Notes under the pieces: generated by a model
The model's input: only the letters and a program-made list of their open reading frames with translations
Databases searched by the model: none
What the model was told of the DNA's origin: nothing
Source of the DNA: Pseudomonas yamanorum
Lineage (GTDB): Bacteria > Pseudomonadota > Gammaproteobacteria > Pseudomonadales > Pseudomonadaceae
Assembly (NCBI RefSeq): GCF_013386765.1
Contig: NZ_JACARE010000003.1
Location: 124,850 to 188,849 of the forward strand
Length of the DNA: 64,000 nucleotides
Reading direction: 5' to 3'
Made by a program: the position numbers and the translations under genes
Part shown: positions 7,882 through 16,767 of the stretch, one piece after another
Layout: every line of letters begins with the position of its first letter
Position numbering within the stretch: position 1 is the stretch's first letter

Positions 7882-9189
7882 TCAACGGCTGCGCGTAATG
7901 CTCAGGCCCTTGAGCAGGCTCAGTGCCTGGGCCAACTGGTAATCGTCGTCCTGTGGCATCGGCTTGGCTTTGGAGCCGCTGCCGGTAGGCTGGTCGGCGC
8001 CGCCGTTGCCGTTGCCCAGGTGACCTTGCAGGTCGGCTTCCTTGTAGAACTCGCTGTCGGCCTCGTTGGTGATCTTGGCCTTGCGCACTTCGATGTCCGG
8101 CACGATGCCCTGGGCCTGGATCGAGCGACCATTTGGCGTGTAGTACAGCGCCGTGGTGATCTTCAAGGCGCGCTCGTTGTTCAGCGGCAGCACGGTTTGC
8201 ACCGAGCCTTTGCCGAAGCTGGTGGTGCCCATCAGCACGCCGCGTTTCTGGTCTTGCAGGGCGCCGGCGACGATTTCCGAGGCCGAGGCGCTGCCGCCGT
8301 TGATCAGCACAACCATCGGCACGCCTTCGCTGAGGTCGTTGCCGGTGGCCGAGAAGCGCAGTTCGGAGTTGGCGATACGGCCCTTGGTGTAGACGATCAG
8401 GCCCTTGGTGATGAAGTGGTCGACCACTTCCACTGCCGCCTGCAACACGCCGCCCGGGTTGTTACGCAGGTCGAGCACGATGCCGCTGAGTTTCTTGCCG
8501 TTGTCTTTACGCAGCTTGGCCAGGGCCTTGGCCACTTCGTCGCCGGTCTTGACCTGGAACTGGGTGATGCGGATGTAACCGTAGCCCGACTCCAGCAACT
8601 GGCTCTTCACGCTCTTGACCGTGATGGTGGCGCGGGTCAGCGTCACGTCGAACGGTGTACCGCCGTCGCGCACCAGGGTCAGGGTAATTTTCTGGCCGAT
8701 CTTGCCGCGCATCTTGTCGACGGCTTCGGTCATGGTCTGGCCGCGGGTCGGCTGGCCGTTGATCTTGACGATAAAGTCGCCGGCCTGGATGCCGGCCTTC
8801 GACGCCGGGGTGTCATCGATCGGCGAGACCACCTTGATGTTGCCGTCGTCGGCACCGACTTCGATGCCCAGGCCACCGAATTCACCGCTGGTGCTTTCCT
8901 GCAGCTCCGCGAAATCTTCCGGGCCGAGGTAAGCGGAGTGCGGGTCAAGGTTGCTGAGCATGCCCTTGATGGCATTTTCCAGCAGGGTCTTGTCGTCCAC
9001 AGGTTCGACATAGGCAGCCTTGATCCGGTCCATGACCTCGGCAAAGGTGCGCAACTCGTCCAGCGGCAGCGGGGCCTTGGTGGTCGCGGCCGTGGCTGAC
9101 TGGGCGGTCTGGTCGGCGAATGCCAAAGGCGCGCCGATCACCAGGGCGATCGTCAGGGCCAGCGATGTGAGGCGGGACAAATGCAGCAT
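7882..9189 (-). CDS. ctpA: Carboxy-terminal processing protease, S41 family
   Basis: This 435-residue periplasmic protease has a signal peptide (MLHLSRLTSLALTIALVIGA), a PDZ domain around residues 95-175 (GLGIEVGADDGNIKVVSP, GDFIVKINGQPT) and the S41 core. The catalytic serine lies in NGGSASASEIVAGAL and the lysine in TTSFGKGSVQT, giving the Ser-Lys dyad. The ATG at 9189 has AGGAG 10 bases upstream and fits the signal peptide; the frame extends further upstream but without support. In pseudomonads such proteases degrade peptidoglycan-cleaving enzymes, which fits the adjacent envC. Confidence 0.93.
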   Translation of the reverse strand: MLHLSRLTSLALTIALVIGAPLAFADQTAQSATAATTKAPLPLDELRTFAEVMDRIKAAYVEPVDDKTLLENAIKGMLSNLDPHSAYLGPEDFAELQESTSGEFGGLGIEVGADDGNIKVVSPIDDTPASKAGIQAGDFIVKINGQPTRGQTMTEAVDKMRGKIGQKITLTLVRDGGTPFDVTLTRATITVKSVKSQLLESGYGYIRITQFQVKTGDEVAKALAKLRKDNGKKLSGIVLDLRNNPGGVLQAAVEVVDHFITKGLIVYTKGRIANSELRFSATGNDLSEGVPMVVLINGGSASASEIVAGALQDQKRGVLMGTTSFGKGSVQTVLPLNNERALKITTALYYTPNGRSIQAQGIVPDIEVRKAKITNEADSEFYKEADLQGHLGNGNGGADQPTGSGSKAKPMPQDDDYQLAQALSLLKGLSITRSR

Positions 9190-9220
9190 GTCGAACGAAC
9201 TCCTAATGTAGATGCGACCC

Positions 9221-10525
9221 TTATCCTTGGGTGCGGCACCATTGTGCTGGGTCGCTCGGGCGGCCCTGCTGACGAATAGCGAAGTACAGCGCCGGAGTGT
9301 CCTGGCCACCACTGTTACCGACAGTGGAGATGGATTCACCGGCTTTTACAACATCACCTGCCGCTTTAAGCAAAGTTTGATTGTGGCCGTAAAGGCTCAA
9401 ATAGCCATTACCGTGGTCAAGAATCACCAACAAACCTGCGCCACGCAGCCAATCGGCGAACACCACACGGCCGCCGTGAATGGCATGGACCTGGGTGCCG
9501 GCACCGGCACTGATCATCACACCGTCCCACTTGGCGCGGGTGTCATCGCCACGGGTTTCACCAAAGCGTGCCAGTAGTCGACCATCAACTGGCCATGGAA
9601 GTTTGCCTCGGGCCGAAGCAAAAGGTCCGCCGAAGGATTCGCCGGCGCTGGAAACCAGCGGGCCAGGGGCTGCGCGCGCCGGTTTACGCGGGGCCGGGGC
9701 GTCGGTGGTGGCGCTGGCGACTGCCTCGGCGGCCTCACGCTCGCGCTTTTTTTCGGCTTCCTGCTGGGCGATCAGCGCTTTTTGCCGCGCTTCTTCGGCC
9801 TCGCGGGCCTGGCGAGCCAGGGTTTCCTCGATGGTTTTCAGGACTTTGGCCAGGTCGGCCTGGTCTTGCTCGCGATTCTTGAGCTTCGTGTCGCGGGCCT
9901 TTACGTCGTCGTTCAGCTTGGCCAGCGCTTGCTGGCGCTCCTTGCGCACCTTGTCCAGCTCGTCGCGCTGGCTGTCGAGGGCGCTTTTCTGGTCGAGCAA
10001 CTGCGACTGCTGGTTGGCGATCTCGGTTTCGACATTGGCCAACTGGCGCAGGGTCTCGTTGAAGCTTTTCAGTTGCTCCAGGCGGGCCTTGCTCAGGTAG
10101 TCGTAATAGGTAAGGGTGCGAGCGAATTTTTCCGGGTTCTGCTGGTTGAGCAGCAGCTTGAGGTATTCCTGGCGGCCGTTCTGGTAGGCGGCGCGGGCCT
10201 GGATCGCGATCAGGCGTTGCTGTTCAACGCGGGCGCTCTGGAGTTTTTTTTTCTCACCGTCGAGTCGCTCCAGTTCCGACTCGCTCTTCTTTAGTTCCTT
10301 TTGCAGCTCCTGGACCTGCTTCTCCAGCTTGCCCATCTCGGTTTCCGTGCCGCGCAGGTCTTTCTGCACACCGGATTTCTCTTCCTGGAGCTTGCCGAGC
10401 AGTTTCTTCAGCTCGGTAATGTCCTGACGCGTAGCGTCCAACTGTTGTTGGGTTTGTGCGCGCTCATCGGCAAACGCCGGTTGGAGCAGGCAGACAAGAG
10501 CGAGGGTAATCAAGGCGCGAAGCAT
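9221..10525 (-). CDS. envC: Murein hydrolase activator EnvC-like protein
   Basis: This 434-residue protein has a signal peptide (MLRALITLALVCLLQPAFA), a long coiled coil (residues ~20-265, heptad-rich with many Glu, Lys and Gln) and a C-terminal LytM/M23 domain. The LytM domain includes GTQVHAIHGGRVVFADWLRG, VILDHGNGYLSLYGHN and ALYFAIRQQGRPSDPAQW. Part of the canonical M23 zinc site appears absent (AIRQ where active enzymes have a HxH), as in EnvC, which activates amidases rather than cutting itself. Coiled coil plus degenerate LytM indicates a divisome-associated amidase activator. It starts at ATG 10525. Confidence 0.92.
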   Translation of the reverse strand: MLRALITLALVCLLQPAFADERAQTQQQLDATRQDITELKKLLGKLQEEKSGVQKDLRGTETEMGKLEKQVQELQKELKKSESELERLDGEKKKLQSARVEQQRLIAIQARAAYQNGRQEYLKLLLNQQNPEKFARTLTYYDYLSKARLEQLKSFNETLRQLANVETEIANQQSQLLDQKSALDSQRDELDKVRKERQQALAKLNDDVKARDTKLKNREQDQADLAKVLKTIEETLARQAREAEEARQKALIAQQEAEKKREREAAEAVASATTDAPAPRKPARAAPGPLVSSAGESFGGPFASARGKLPWPVDGRLLARFGETRGDDTRAKWDGVMISAGAGTQVHAIHGGRVVFADWLRGAGLLVILDHGNGYLSLYGHNQTLLKAAGDVVKAGESISTVGNSGGQDTPALYFAIRQQGRPSDPAQWCRTQG

Positions 10526-10671
10526 AGAGGCGGGCGACACCAGGGAAAGGGACGGCCTAGTATGCCCGGCCCACGCTGCAAAAAAAACGCCCAATTCGGC
10601 AAGGCAGGCAAGTTAGGTGCCGAGTGGCGGCAGTATGGCAAAAGGACATCCCTGAAGCCGCCTCCGAACCT

Positions 10672-10758
10672 TGTGGGAGCTGGCTTGCCGGCGATGCAGG
10701 CACCTCGGTGTTTCAGATACACCAGGTTGATGCTATCGCAGGCAAGCCAGCTCCCACA
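10672..10758. repeat. REP pair (REPIN)
   Basis: TGTGGGAGCTGGCTTGCCGG and GGCAAGCCAGCTCCCACA in inverted orientation around a variable centre. It lies in the 254-base gap between envC and gpmI. Confidence 0.9.
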
Positions 10759-10779
10759 GGATTACGTGGTGCTTCGGGG

Positions 10780-12306
10780 TCAGACCAGGATTGAGGTCCC
10801 GGTCATCTCTTTCGGCTTCTCCAGACCCATCAGCATCAACATGGTCGGTGCCACGTCGGCCAGCACGCCGCCGTCACGCACTTTCAGGTCGCGCTTGCCA
10901 ACGTAGATGAACGGCACCGGCTCGGTGGTGTGGGCGGTGTGGGCCTGGCCGGTGGATTCGTCGGACATCTGCTCGCAGTTGCCGTGGTCGGCGGTGATCA
11001 GCGCTTCGCCGCCCACCTTGTCCAGGGCGTCGACGATGCGGCCCACGCACAGGTCCAGGCATTCCACGGCTTTCACCGCCGCTTCCAGGTTGCCGCTGTG
11101 GCCCACCATGTCGCCGTTGGCGTAGTTGACCACGATCACGTCATAACGCTGGTGCTCGATGGCGTCGACGATCTTGTCCGTGACTTCCGGGGCACTCATT
11201 TCCGGCTGCAGGTCGTAGGTGGCGACTTTTGGCGAGGGGATCAGGATGCGTTCTTCGCCCGGGAACGGTTCTTCACGACCGCCGGAGAAAAAGAAGGTCA
11301 CGTGGGCGTATTTCTCGGTTTCGGCAATGCGCAGTTGGGTCTTGCCGTTTTTCGCCAGGTAATCCCCCAGCACGTTTTCCAGGCTGCCCGGGGCAAATGC
11401 AGACGGGGCCGGGATGTTGGCGGCGTATTGGGTCAGCATCACGAATTCGACTTTCGGCTGGCGGGCGCGCTGGAAGTCCTTGAAACCGTCATCGACAAAC
11501 ACATGGCTCAGCTCGCGGGCACGGTCGGCGCGGAAGTTCATGAACACCAGTGCGTCGCCGTCTTCGATCTTCACCGGCTCACCGATGGTGGTGGCCTTGA
11601 CGAATTCGTCGCTCTCGCCACGGGCGTAGGCGGCTTCCAGGCCTTCCTGGGCGGTGGCGGCGTTGTATTCGGCCTGGCCGTCGGCGATCAGGTTGTAGGC
11701 CTGGGCCACGCGGTCCCAGCGGTTGTCACGGTCCATCGCGAAGTAACGGCCCACCAGGCTGGCGATGCGGCCTTTGCCGAGGGTCTTGAAGGTTTCGTCC
11801 AGCAGTTCGATGGAGGACTGGGCGCTTTTTGGCGGGGTGTCGCGGCCGTCGAGGAAGGCGTGCAGGTAGATCTTCTCGGCACCGCGCTTGAAGGCCAGTT
11901 CGGCCATGGCGATCAGGTGGTCCTGGTGGCTGTGGACGCCGCCGTCCGACAGCAGGCCCATGAAGTGCACCGCCTTGCCGGCCTTGACCGCTTTATCCAC
12001 GGCCGCGCAGATGGTCGGGTTCTCGAAGAATTCGCCGTCGCGGATCGCTTTGGTCACGCGGGTGAAGTCTTGATATACCACTCGTCCGGCGCCGAGGTTC
12101 ATGTGGCCGACCTCCGAGTTGCCCATCTGGCCGTCCGGCAGGCCAACATCCATGCCCGACCCGGAGATCAGGCCGTTCGGTACGGTAGCGCTCAGACGGT
12201 CCAGTACGGGCTTGCTGGCCGAGTACACAGCGTTGTCGTGGTGGCTTTCACTGTGTCCGAAGCCATCGAGAATTATCAGGACCAAAGGTTTAGGCGTAGT
12301 AGTCAT
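10780..12306 (-). CDS. gpmI: 2,3-bisphosphoglycerate-independent phosphoglycerate mutase
   Basis: This 508-residue cytoplasmic enzyme interconverts 3- and 2-phosphoglycerate using two Mn ions. The phosphoserine nucleophile is visible in [22 protein letters not shown] (Ser near residue 65). The metal-binding segments are [31 protein letters not shown] and ITADHGNCE. The length matches the family (about 510). ATG 12306 is chosen because [17 protein letters not shown] is the normal N terminus; the longer frame has no homologous look. Confidence 0.97.
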   Translation of the reverse strand: MTTTPKPLVLIILDGFGHSESHHDNAVYSASKPVLDRLSATVPNGLISGSGMDVGLPDGQMGNSEVGHMNLGAGRVVYQDFTRVTKAIRDGEFFENPTICAAVDKAVKAGKAVHFMGLLSDGGVHSHQDHLIAMAELAFKRGAEKIYLHAFLDGRDTPPKSAQSSIELLDETFKTLGKGRIASLVGRYFAMDRDNRWDRVAQAYNLIADGQAEYNAATAQEGLEAAYARGESDEFVKATTIGEPVKIEDGDALVFMNFRADRARELSHVFVDDGFKDFQRARQPKVEFVMLTQYAANIPAPSAFAPGSLENVLGDYLAKNGKTQLRIAETEKYAHVTFFFSGGREEPFPGEERILIPSPKVATYDLQPEMSAPEVTDKIVDAIEHQRYDVIVVNYANGDMVGHSGNLEAAVKAVECLDLCVGRIVDALDKVGGEALITADHGNCEQMSDESTGQAHTAHTTEPVPFIYVGKRDLKVRDGGVLADVAPTMLMLMGLEKPKEMTGTSILV

Positions 12307-12397
12307 AGATCCTCTCGCGGCGGTAATGAATGAAGGCAATTGAAAAGGGAGTGGCAGTTTAAAGCGAAGTTCCGACCACGTCACCGCTTTACGGGGG

Positions 12398-12425
12398 TTG
12401 GCCGACCATGACGGCTGTGTATACT
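12398..12425 (+). promoter_or_regulatory. Candidate promoter for yibN-grxC-secB
   Basis: TTGGCC (12398-12403) and TATACT (12420-12425) are separated by 16 bases, 32 bases before the yibN start, in the divergent gap with gpmI. Confidence 0.4.
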
Positions 12426-12457
12426 TACCGCCATTTTAACGCCCTGGAACCTCCTTG

Positions 12458-12871
12458 ATGGTTGATCACCTGATTGCATTTGCCACTACCCACTATTTGC
12501 TCGCTGGTGCGTTCGTCGTACTGCTGGCGCTGCTGATCGCTCACGAAATGAGCCGCGGTGGCCGCAGCCTCAGCACGTCGGAGTTGACCGCTCTGGTCAA
12601 CAAGGATGAGGCCGTAGTGGTGGACATTCGTCCCGCCAAGGATTTCGCCGCCGGTCACATTGTTGGCGCGCTGAACATTCCCCAGGACAAACTGATTTCG
12701 CGTCTGGCCGAGCTGGAAAAGTACAAGGCCAAGACCATCATCCTGGTCGATGCCCAGGGTCAGCACTCCGGCACCCACGCCCGCGAGATGCTGAAAACCG
12801 GCTTCAACGCCGCCAAACTGTCGGGTGGTATCTCCAGCTGGCGTGGCGATAACCTGCCGCTGGTGAAGTGA
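12458..12871 (+). CDS. yibN: Rhodanese-like domain membrane protein (YibN-like)
   Basis: This 137-residue protein has an N-terminal membrane helix (residues ~10-30, YLLAGAFVVLLALLIA) followed by a rhodanese domain (VVVDIRPAKDFAAGHIVGALNIP). The position of the active-site cysteine is occupied by VDAQGQHSG, with no Cys in the loop, so sulfurtransferase activity is unlikely. ATG 12458 is preferred over TTG 12455. The grxC start follows 1 base after its stop. The gene order yibN-grxC-secB is conserved in gammaproteobacteria and suggests a link to protein export or membrane insertion. Confidence 0.88.
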   Translation: MVDHLIAFATTHYLLAGAFVVLLALLIAHEMSRGGRSLSTSELTALVNKDEAVVVDIRPAKDFAAGHIVGALNIPQDKLISRLAELEKYKAKTIILVDAQGQHSGTHAREMLKTGFNAAKLSGGISSWRGDNLPLVK

Positions 12872-12872
12872 T

Positions 12873-13127
12873 ATGAGCCAGGTTGTCGTTTATTCCAGCG
12901 ATTATTGCCCTTATTGCATGCGGGCCAAGGCCTTGCTTGAGAAAAAGGGCATTGCCTTCGACGAGATCAAGGTTGATGGCAAGCCCCAGGTGCGCGCCGA
13001 GATGACCAGGAAAGCGGGACGCACTTCCGTGCCGCAGATCTGGATCGGTGACAAGCATGTCGGTGGATGCGATGACCTGTTCGCACTCGAGCGCGCCGGT
13101 AAACTGGATGCGCTGCTTCACGTCTGA
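12873..13127 (+). CDS. grxC: Glutaredoxin 3
   Basis: This 84-residue thioredoxin-fold oxidoreductase has the dithiol active site YCPYCMRAK (residues ~11-19) and the cis-proline and glutathione-binding motif TSVPQIWIGDKHVGGCDDL. It reduces disulfides and glutathione mixed disulfides in the cytoplasm. It starts one base after yibN ends and lies 42 bases before secB, forming the conserved yibN-grxC-secB unit. Confidence 0.95.
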   Translation: MSQVVVYSSDYCPYCMRAKALLEKKGIAFDEIKVDGKPQVRAEMTRKAGRTSVPQIWIGDKHVGGCDDLFALERAGKLDALLHV

Positions 13128-13169
13128 CTCACAACCCCTAAAAGACCCCAAGATCACGAAGGATCTGCG

Positions 13170-13655
13170 ATGACTGACCAACAGAACACCGAAGCGGCAG
13201 CAGAAGAGGCTCAAGGCCCACAATTTTCCCTGCAGCGTATTTACGTACGCGACTTGTCGTTCGAAGCGCCAAAAAGCCCGGCCATCTTCCGTCAGGAATG
13301 GACCCCGAGCGTCGCGCTGGACCTGAACACCCGTCAAAAGGCCCTGGAAGGCGACTTCCACGAGGTCGTGCTGACCTTGTCGGTGACCGTCAAGAACGGC
13401 GAAGAAGTGGCCTTCATCGCTGAAGTGCAGCAGGCCGGTATCTTCCTGATCCAGGGCCTGGACGAAGCGTCCATGAGCCACACCCTGGGCGCGTTCTGCC
13501 CGAACATCCTGTTCCCGTATGCCCGTGAGACCCTGGACAGCCTGGTCACTCGTGGCTCGTTCCCGGCGCTGATGCTGGCTCCGGTGAACTTCGATGCCCT
13601 GTATGCGCAAGAGCTGCAGCGCATGCAACAGGAAGGTTCGCCAACGGTTCAATAA
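13170..13655 (+). CDS. secB: Protein-export chaperone SecB
   Basis: This 161-residue acidic chaperone holds preproteins unfolded and delivers them to SecA. Diagnostic segments are [51 protein letters not shown] and [21 protein letters not shown] at 13161-13166 supports the ATG at 13170. A nested REP structure separates it from the convergent trmL. Confidence 0.97.
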   Translation: MTDQQNTEAAAEEAQGPQFSLQRIYVRDLSFEAPKSPAIFRQEWTPSVALDLNTRQKALEGDFHEVVLTLSVTVKNGEEVAFIAEVQQAGIFLIQGLDEASMSHTLGAFCPNILFPYARETLDSLVTRGSFPALMLAPVNFDALYAQELQRMQQEGSPTVQ

Positions 13656-13678
13656 TTTCGAACCTGACGCAGAACTAA

Positions 13679-13800
13679 ATGTGGGAGCCGGTTTGTGTGG
13701 GAGCTGGCTTGCCTGCGATAGCATCACCGCGGTGTGACTGACACACCGAGGTGCTTGCATCGCGGGCAAGCCCGGCTCCCACACAAGCCCGCTCCCACAT
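13679..13800. repeat. Nested double REP structure
   Basis: An inner REP pair (GTGTGGGAGCTGGCTTGCC with GGGCAAGCCCGGCTCCCACAC) lies inside an outer pair of short arms, ATGTGGGAGCCGG and CCGCTCCCACAT. The whole is one 122-base inverted structure between the convergent secB and trmL, where it may also act as a bidirectional terminator. Confidence 0.85.
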
Positions 13801-13812
13801 TTGTTATGTGCG

Positions 13813-14268
13813 TTACTTGAAACCGAGTTGCCGCCAACCTTCGTAAACGGCCACGGCCACGGTGTTGGACAGGTTCAAGCTGCGGCAGCCTTCGCGCATC
13901 GGCAGGCGCAGGCGGTGGCCGTCGGGCAGGGCGTCGAGCACGTCCGCCGGCAGGCCCCGGCTTTCCGGGCCGAACAGGAAGGCGTCGCCTTCGGCAAAGC
14001 TGGCATCATGGAACGGCCGCGAGCCCTTGGTGGTAAACGCGAACAACCGAGGGTGGTTCAGGCTTTCCAGGCAGCTGGCAAGGTCGGCGTGGCGTTGCAG
14101 AGTGGCGTACTCGTGGTAGTCCAGCCCGGCGCGGCGCAGGCGCTTGTCGTCCATGTCGAAGCCCAGCGGCTCGATCAAATGCAGGTGGCAGCCACTGTTG
14201 GCGCACAGCCTGATAACGTTGCCGGTATTCGGCGGAATTTCTGGTTGAAAAAGGATGACGTGAAACAT
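13813..14268 (-). CDS. trmL: tRNA (cytidine(34)-2'-O)-methyltransferase
   Basis: This 151-residue SPOUT-fold enzyme methylates the 2'-O of the wobble base of tRNA-Leu isoacceptors. The knot motifs are visible: PEIPPNTGNVIRLC at the N terminus, then FLFGPESRGLP and RLPMREGCRSLNLSNTVAVAVYE, which build the SAM site. GGAG lies 7 bases upstream of ATG 14268. Its start codon overlaps the start of the divergent gene by two bases (CATG). Confidence 0.94.
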   Translation of the reverse strand: MFHVILFQPEIPPNTGNVIRLCANSGCHLHLIEPLGFDMDDKRLRRAGLDYHEYATLQRHADLASCLESLNHPRLFAFTTKGSRPFHDASFAEGDAFLFGPESRGLPADVLDALPDGHRLRLPMREGCRSLNLSNTVAVAVYEGWRQLGFK

Positions 14269-14707
14269 GCACGGCTCCGAAGGCAAAGATGCGCTGCATT
14301 CTACCCCTGAAGAAGATCCCAGGCCGAAGCTTCTGCCACGGGTTTTAGGCTCGTTGGCGATTGTCGGCCTGATGGTGGGCCTGATGATCGGCCGGCTGAC
14401 CACCCCAGACCCGGTTGAGCTGCAGCAGGTAGAGCCCGCCGCTGATGGCCTGGTGGTGTGGTTCAACAGCGAACCCAAGCTGCACGGCGAGCATATCGAC
14501 GGCACCGTGGCGCTGTTGTTCGATGCGCTGGGCAAGGCTCAGGGTGGGCAACTGAAGGTCAATGACAAGGATGTGAACTGGCGCGTGCGCAAGACCGATG
14601 GCGGCTTGCTGCTGAACCTGGTGGCGGCTCGGCCGTTGCGCGGGGAATGGTCGGGGGAGAAGGTCGAAGGACGCTGGCGGTTGGAGATCCATCTCCGGGA
14701 GGAATAA
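14267..14707 (+). CDS. Hypothetical single-pass membrane protein
   Basis: This 146-residue protein has a charged N-terminal stretch, one membrane helix (residues ~25-43, VLGSLAIVGLMVGLMIG) and a periplasmic domain rich in beta-type residues (ADGLVVWFNSEPKLHGEHIDG, WRVRKTDGGLLLNLVAARPLRGEW). I do not recognise the family. AAGGA 11-15 bases upstream of ATG 14267 supports the start, which overlaps the trmL start codon on the other strand. No other gene is co-oriented next to it. Confidence 0.7.
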   Translation: MHGSEGKDALHSTPEEDPRPKLLPRVLGSLAIVGLMVGLMIGRLTTPDPVELQQVEPAADGLVVWFNSEPKLHGEHIDGTVALLFDALGKAQGGQLKVNDKDVNWRVRKTDGGLLLNLVAARPLRGEWSGEKVEGRWRLEIHLREE

Positions 14708-14995
14708 AAGAGGGAATCCCCGGCCTGCCTGTACCAAGGTTCCCAAAACGGGCTGGGGCTATGGGCGAGTTGCCTCATAAGCCCCGGGTGTAAAGAAGGG
14801 AGTTCCCGGCCTGCCTGTACCAGGGCTCCCAAAACGGGGTGAAGCCAAAGGCTTCGGTGTTAAAGAGGGAATCCCCGGCCTGCCTGTACCGAGGTTCCCG
14901 AAACGGGTGTGGGGCGCGACGCGATCCGCATCAAGCACCCCGGGTGTAAAGAGGGGATTCTCGGCCTGCCTGTACCAAGGTCCCCGAAACTGGGT
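14705..14995. repeat. Four-copy direct repeat array with hairpin spacers
   Basis: Four copies of a ~47-base unit share TAAAGAGGGAATC..., then CGGCCTGCCTGTACC, then TTCCCAAAACGGG. The invariant GGCCTGCCTGTACC starts at 14722, 14808, 14877 and 14963, giving periods of 86, 69 and 86. The spacers differ in sequence. Spacer 2-3 contains the perfect hairpin GAAGCC-AAA-GGCTTC. Spacers 1-2 and 3-4 end in the same CCCCGGGTGTAAAGA, and the former pairs GGGGCTATG with CATAAGCCCC. No open reading frame through it looks coding. The array begins at the stop codon of the preceding membrane-protein gene. Confidence 0.85.
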
Positions 14996-15065
14996 AGTAA
15001 CAGGGTTATTGCAGGGCGCGTGCCAGAATTGAAAAGTTGTGCCAAAAAATTTCTTCAGAAAGCGC

Positions 15066-15100
15066 AAAGCCCCGGAATACGGGGCTTTGGCGTTTTCAGC
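15066..15100 (+). terminator. Stand-alone terminator-like hairpin
   Basis: AAAGCCCCG (15066-15074), GAATA and CGGGGCTTT (15080-15088) form a perfect 9-bp stem followed by GGCGTTTTCAGCTTTT. It is 360 bases after the nearest plus-strand gene and 240 bases before the end of ntrC, so it might end an unannotated small RNA or the array transcript. Confidence 0.55.
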
Positions 15101-15209
15101 TTTTAATATTTATTTAACAAGGCATGTGTTTAAGGCGTTGGATGCGTGCGCGATGCCGGTTCGTGGTGCATTGAAGCGGTGCACGGTCGTTAGTCGGGTA
15201 CAAAACAAA

Positions 15210-15301
15210 TGTGGGAGCTGGCTTGCCTGCGATGGCGCTGTGTCAGTCGATACATTCAGTGACTGACACAGCGCCATCGCGGGCAAGCCCGGCTCCGACA
15301 T
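15210..15301. repeat. REP pair (REPIN)
   Basis: TGTGGGAGCTGGCTTGCCTG and CGGGCAAGCCCGGCTCCGACA flank a centre with a further perfect repeat, GGCGCTGTGTCAGT and ACTGACACAGCGCC. It lies just downstream of ntrC. Confidence 0.9.
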
Positions 15302-15330
15302 TAGATCTTCAGTGGATCAGGGATTAGTGA

Positions 15331-16767
15331 TCAGGCCTCATCACCTTCGTCATCATCCCCACCGTCGACCTTCATCCCCAGCTCCTTGATCTTGCGCGTC
15401 AGGGTATTGCGGCCCCAGCCCAGCAGCACGGCGGCGTCGCGACGACGACCGGCGGTATGCTTGAGGGCGGTTTCGATCATGATCCGCTCAAACGCCGGTA
15501 CAGCGCTGTCCAGCAGGTTCGACTGGCCACGTGCCAAAGCCTGGTCGGCCCATTGGCGCAGCGCCTGCTCCCAGTTGGTCACCGGTGCCGAATCCTGAGG
15601 CAGGCTCAGCAGCTCCGGCGGCAGGTCGCTGATATGCACTTCGCGCCCCGAAGCCATCACCGTGATCCAGCGGCAGGTGTTCTCCAGCTGACGTACGTTG
15701 CCCGGCCATGGCAGGTTCTTCAGGTATTCCTCGGTCTCGCTTTTCAGCAGCTTCGGCTCGACGGCCAGCTCCTGGGCGGCGCGGCTGAGGAAGTGACGGG
15801 CCAGGGTCGGGATGTCTTCGCGGCGGTCCGACATCCGGGGAATGTGGATACGGATCACGTTCAAGCGGTGAAACAAGTCTTCACGGAATTTCCCGGCATG
15901 CACCAGGGTTTCCAGGTTTTGGTGGGTCGCCGCGATAATGCGAACGTCGACCTTGACCGGCGTGTGCCCGCCTACCCGATAAAACTCGCCATCTGCCAGC
16001 ACCCGCAGCAAGCGCGTCTGGGTGTCGGCGGGCATGTCGCCGATTTCATCGAGGAACAGCGTGCCGCCATCGGCCTGTTCAAAACGGCCACGGCGCAGGT
16101 TGGCCGCACCGGTGAACGCGCCTTTTTCATGGCCGAACAGTTCCGACTCCATCAGATCCTTCGGAATCGCCGCCATGTTCAGCGCGATAAACGGCGACGC
16201 CGCCCGTGGGCTGTGACGGTGCAGGGCGTGGGCCACCAGCTCTTTACCGGTACCCGACTCGCCGTTGATCAGCACGGTGATGTTGGAATGGCTCAAACGC
16301 CCAATGGCACGAAACACTTCCTGCATCGCTGGCGCTTCGCCGATGATTTCCGGGGTACGGGTCAGGGCTGGCGGAGCTTCCTGGTTCTGCTGCTCCTGGG
16401 CGTGCTGGTTGGCGCGTTTTACCAGCGCCACCGCTTCGTCCACGTCGAACGGTTTTGGCAGGTATTCAAAGGCGCCGCCCTGATAGGACGCGACAGCGCT
16501 GTCCAGGTCCGAGTGCGCGGTCATGATGATCACCGGCAAGCGCGGGTGCTGCTCGCGAATCCGCGCCAGCAAGTCCAGGCCACTGGCGCCGGGCATGCGG
16601 ATGTCGGAGATGATCACGTCGGGCTGCTGGCGAGCCAGGCGGCTCATCACCCCGTCGGCGCTGTCGAAGCTCTGGGTGGTCATGCCTTCCTGTTGCAAGG
16701 CTTTCTCCAGGACCCAGCGGATAGAACGGTCGTCATCGACGATCCAGACAGTTTCACTACGGCTCAT
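15331..16767 (-). CDS. ntrC: Nitrogen regulation response regulator NtrC (NR(I))
   Basis: This 478-residue sigma-54 activator has a receiver domain (phosphoacceptor Asp near residue 54 in [11 protein letters not shown]), a AAA+ domain (Walker [11 protein letters not shown], the sigma-54-contacting GAFTGA, Walker [14 protein letters not shown]) and a Fis-type HTH ([21 protein letters not shown]). It activates glnA and other nitrogen-scavenging promoters, probably including hut. It overlaps ntrB by four bases (ATGA). Confidence 0.97.
   Translation of the reverse strand: MSRSETVWIVDDDRSIRWVLEKALQQEGMTTQSFDSADGVMSRLARQQPDVIISDIRMPGASGLDLLARIREQHPRLPVIIMTAHSDLDSAVASYQGGAFEYLPKPFDVDEAVALVKRANQHAQEQQNQEAPPALTRTPEIIGEAPAMQEVFRAIGRLSHSNITVLINGESGTGKELVAHALHRHSPRAASPFIALNMAAIPKDLMESELFGHEKGAFTGAANLRRGRFEQADGGTLFLDEIGDMPADTQTRLLRVLADGEFYRVGGHTPVKVDVRIIAATHQNLETLVHAGKFREDLFHRLNVIRIHIPRMSDRREDIPTLARHFLSRAAQELAVEPKLLKSETEEYLKNLPWPGNVRQLENTCRWITVMASGREVHISDLPPELLSLPQDSAPVTNWEQALRQWADQALARGQSNLLDSAVPAFERIMIETALKHTAGRRRDAAVLLGWGRNTLTRKIKELGMKVDGGDDDEGDEA

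Noticed and set aside
14705..14995. CRISPR array
   Set aside because: Only four copies, the repeats are longer (~47) and less identical than CRISPR repeats, spacers of 22-40 bases contain hairpins, and no cas gene is near.
14759..15067. Minus-strand frames through the repeat array
   Set aside because: They only translate the repeats (GTGRPGIPSL-like peptides); no ribosome-binding site and no conserved protein character.
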